A stretch of 64,000 nucleotides of DNA from Periplaneta americana (lineage: Eukaryota > Arthropoda > Insecta > Blattodea > Blattidae), in assembly GCF_040183065.1 (NCBI RefSeq), contig NC_091119.1, positions 103,241,274 through 103,305,273 of the forward strand. Reading direction: 5' to 3'. Position numbers and translations under genes: made by a program. Under the pieces are notes generated by a model. The model was not told where the DNA came from. It searched no databases and worked only from the letters and a program-made list of their open reading frames with translations. This document shows positions 60,965-64,000 of the stretch, piece after piece (positions within the stretch are counted from its first letter, which is position 1; every line of letters starts with the position of its first letter).

Positions 60965-62400
60965 AAATTAAATAAAAAAAATGAAATACTGTGTTATTAT
61001 TCTAAATGATCATGGACAGAATCCAATGAAAAGTAAGGGAGAATGTTAAACTTTTGTATACCACGTAATGTAACTGTGTACACCAATCACACTATTACTT
61101 TCTTATATTATATGTTTTTTTTTTTATTGTTTAAGTTTGAAAGATTATCATTTTGTTGGAAATTATTTCATTCTAACATCTAAGAAAATATAAGATACTC
61201 TAAATTATGTGAACTAACTGCACAAATCACTGGTGTGCACTTTGTATTTCATGTCAATTTTATTTCTTATGAATCACTTATACATTCGTTTCTTGGGTTG
61301 CTATACCTGCAATATACACCTCAATTTTTAATATTCTAATTATTATTATTATTATTGCAGCAGTCCAGTACCTGTTTGTATCACTGAGCGAGTATCCCCA
61401 GCTTAGTTTGTGCAGTTCATTTCTGAAATGTTAAAAAAATGGACTCCAGAGAATTACAATTTACAAAGATAGTTCTCTTCAGCCTTAGCCATCTGCACAA
61501 GTTGGGAGATGCAAGATATGTCCGAGAAATAGGGATGGGAAGTGTAGTACAGAATGCCATGTGAGTGCAATGACCATTCAGACACTACACAGTAAAGGTG
61601 TGCATAAATTGTAAAGAAATTATTTAGAAAGAAAAAAGAGAACTGTTAATGATAATTTATTTATAATATAAACGTTTCCTCGATAAAAGAGAAATAGTAC
61701 CAATTTTTCATAGGGCATTTTGTAAACCTGTACTCATTTGCAAGCATATTCTGGAGTATACATGTAACCAGATTGGTGTAGGCCTACATTTAGAGGTTGG
61801 TATACAGAAGGTTAATATACATACTGTACCGTGTGACAAATTACTTTCTATGCTTCCTTATTTATAGAAGTCACTGAAAATCATTATAGTCCATATATTA
61901 ACATCTTCGTCAATTCGAAGTAAAACAAAAAGTTGAAGTATGTGTAACGTGGAATGTTGCTAATAAACTTATATTTGAATCAGTAATTTCTGAAAGGGCT
62001 TTATTTCAAAATCTCATCTCCATAAAAATCGCCTTACTGCAGGATTAGGGCCCTCTGAGAAGTGCTGTGAATATTGCGAAGCCTGCATAGATCTGAATAA
62101 AATACATGGAATAATCCCCATTATCAGAAAGGCGTATTCAAGTGAGAATATGATAGCTTTCTAAATTGATTTTAGCAAAAAGATTGGGTAAAGTCCTTTT
62201 AGAAATGACTGATTTAATTACAGAGTTACTGTCTAATAAAAAAAAACTCTCACATAAATTACTCCAAGTATAAATAGTGCATCCAGTGCTTATGCTCACA
62301 CGTCACTGAAACAGATGGCAGAATGCAATTAATTTTTAATAGGATTTTATGATAATATACCTTTCCATGACGTAGAATAAGTTCAATATAAAAATATTTG
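60965..62400. other. AT-rich stretch, nothing recognised
   Basis: No supported gene or clear repeat. Confidence 0.35.
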
Positions 62401-62407
62401 ATTTTAG

Positions 62408-63200
62408 GTACTGGCACCATAGATAGCACATTCTTAAGTCTTGGAGAACTTTCACAAATAAATATCAAAGAAAGGTTAATATTTGAGAAGAAAAATTCGC
62501 TCCGGCACCGGGGATCGAACCCGGGTCCTTGATTCTAAATACCAAGCGCTCTGACTACTGAGCTATGCTGAATTCAATCCTCAGCACCAGATGGAAACCT
62601 CCTCCTTCAATGTTTCCCTTTGTGGCCTGACTCCAAGTTAGGCATATATGTTGACGTATATGTCCAGTGTCAACTGCCATTATACTAGGAGTGCACTCAG
62701 CTGAGTGACTTGTTTGGCCGGGAATCCGCAGTTTAGTGCACAGTAAGCTGTACAGAAATATGAACTGCAGCTATGAGAATATTATAGACTTATTAATTGT
62801 CACTATTACAGATATTATTCTGTAGGACAAATTAATAAGTTTATAATATCAAAGAAAGGGGTAGTATAATGGAAACTCAGGGGTTCTGTAAATTAAATTA
62901 AAACTCGTATGTAGGTTTAAACTTCGCTTCATACAATAATTTTATTCATATTTTGCATATTCACTTATTTCTAAGTTACGAACTATTGTACATTCTAAGG
63001 ACAAAGGGAGAAAAGCCAAACAAAGCATATCAACATAATACAAGAATAAGCAAACGCCATTACAAAAAAAAAAAAAAAATCTCTTAGCATAGAGTGAGAG
63101 TATTAAGAAAATAAATATAGACCTTTATTTTTCTCCTCATTCCTAAGTTCCATATTCATTTCAGGTTGTAAGTGATGCAAATTAGTAACTTCTGAATGAG
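62408..63200 (+). pseudogene. Second, more decayed Harbinger relic
   Basis: At 62408, after TTTTAG, GTACTGGCACCATAGATAGC..GGAGAACTTTCACAAATA aligns with the catalytic exon at 59255. At 63165, after TTTCAG, GTTGTAAGTGATGCAAATTA aligns with the third exon at 60319. Both are too mutated to code. A retroposon (62476-62845) interrupts the first. Confidence 0.65.
62476..62845. mobile_element. Retroposon with tRNA-like left end, 14-bp TSD
   Basis: Flanked by identical ATATCAAAGAAAGG at 62462-62475 and 62846-62859. The left end has a minus-oriented tRNA-like unit (CTCCGGCACCGGGGATCGAA; TCTGACTACTGAGCTATGCT). The middle GAGTGCACTCAGCTGAGTGA..TTGGCCGGGA matches the 47672 element. The right end is a separate hairpin (ATTATAGACTTATTAATTGTC and its inverse up to 62845). 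Lacks the right tRNA-like arm of its relative. Confidence 0.78.
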
Positions 63201-63810
63201 TTTCATGCAAAAATACAGACAAGTCACCAGTAAAATGATTACAAGAAATGAGTGAAGCATTGCAGATTTAGCCCTGCATTGGAAAGAATCCCGCGACCAG
63301 ATATTTACTCTAACATACAGGCTCCATGTATTCAATTTACCTGAAGGGGTTAGGTACAGCTTACAGCAGTAAAATTTTGCAAATATTCAACATTTTTTCC
63401 ACCATTACTGTATCTTGTACAATTATGAAAATTAGTACGTGTAAAACACTGTCCTTCTAATATATGAAAAAATATTTTATATATATATTTTTTTCTAAAT
63501 TCAAAATGTTGACAGTTCACTGTGCAGTGATGAAGCATTTCTCTCATAACTAAAAAACTATCCAACATTTTGTGATGAAATTTGTTGTGTATGTATGCAT
63601 GTCATACCTACAATATGATGCAAAATCGCATCTCTACCTTTGATAGACTGTCTGATAAAAAATAAATTCATTTAAAGAAGTGGTGAATATAAGTATTTTT
63701 TTCTAACACAAAATAAAATATTATTTATTAAGGAATGTAGTTGAAAGAGCATGATATTGTAAACATGAGTTTCAGCAATGTAATAAAAGAGAGAACATTA
63801 CACTAAAGTA
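63201..63810. other. AT-rich stretch, nothing recognised
   Basis: Contains a short TA run at about 63478-63488. No gene supported. Confidence 0.35.
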
Positions 63811-63814
63811 CTAC

Positions 63815-64000
63815 ATTTCCAGTTTTTGTCCATTGTGCAACTCAAACCAAGAAATGGATTCGGAACACCTCAAATCTGTGCCTCATTAGCTGACCATGAC
63901 AATACATTTGAAAAATATTGGAGTGCAAGAGGTCAAATGACTTTATTGTCAAATGCCTGGCATTAGAAAACAACATTTCCAGCTTTTCATTAGGCCCTCC
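63815..64000 (+). pseudogene. LINE C-terminal fragment at window edge
   Basis: With one frame change it reads FCPLCNSNQEMDSEHLK and then ADHDNTFEKYWSARGQMTLL, SNAWH, then TAG. This is the C-terminal CxxC..H zinc-knuckle region of an insect LINE; its 3' UTR runs off the window. Confidence 0.7.

Overview
The window looks like insect nuclear DNA. It is AT-rich, has introns with GT/AG borders, and is packed with metazoan transposable elements. Interstitial TTAGG-type stretches (around 34146 and 55100) fit an insect. The mix of tRNA-headed SINEs, the LINE tails and the frequent AGGCCTA word remind me of cockroaches such as Periplaneta; that species-level guess is inference from memory, not shown here. 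There are no bacterial-style operons, and no rRNA or true tRNA genes.

Only one host-gene candidate is supported. It is a minus-strand coiled-coil protein whose exons lie at about 18151-18110 (possible start), 17095-17045, 12832-12314 and 3201-2487. All four pieces join in phase 0. Its last exon carries a one-base expansion of an A run that breaks the frame. The 9.1-kb last intron holds a SINE, a Penelope-like element, a hairpin MITE and two LINE fragments. Immediately beyond its 3' end (positions 1-2330) is a large, perfectly phased 42-bp minisatellite that is open in one frame throughout.

The rest is a layered set of mobile elements. Several have target-site duplications (TSDs) that I could match. 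Four are hAT elements with 8-bp TSDs: 22793-24579 (no transposase seen), 25150-28265 (broken), 36082-38277 (uninterrupted 494-aa CGGBP1-like transposase) and 41743-44663 (two lesions). A Mutator-like element lies at 49935-53701 (9-bp TSD, C2H2 fingers plus SWIM domain, two stop codons) and has a SINE inside it. A second, FLYWCH-type Mutator relic (about 29712-33274) was broken in turn by a pogo-like element, a LINE with a GATA microsatellite, and two SINEs. There are also PIF/Harbinger relics with introns (58880-60490 and 62408-63200), a THAP/P-like relic (19397-21316), a Penelope-like element with GIY-YIG endonuclease (5505-6845), ten LINE fragments, at least five SINE families, and several long-hairpin elements flanked by TA.

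The most unusual objects are: a retroposon family that carries tRNA-like sequence in inverted ends yet has 14-bp TSDs (47672-48103 and 62476-62845); three TA-flanked elements that are almost entirely long hairpins; the uninterrupted hAT element; and the open-frame 42-bp array. I found no undescribed defence or biosynthetic system.
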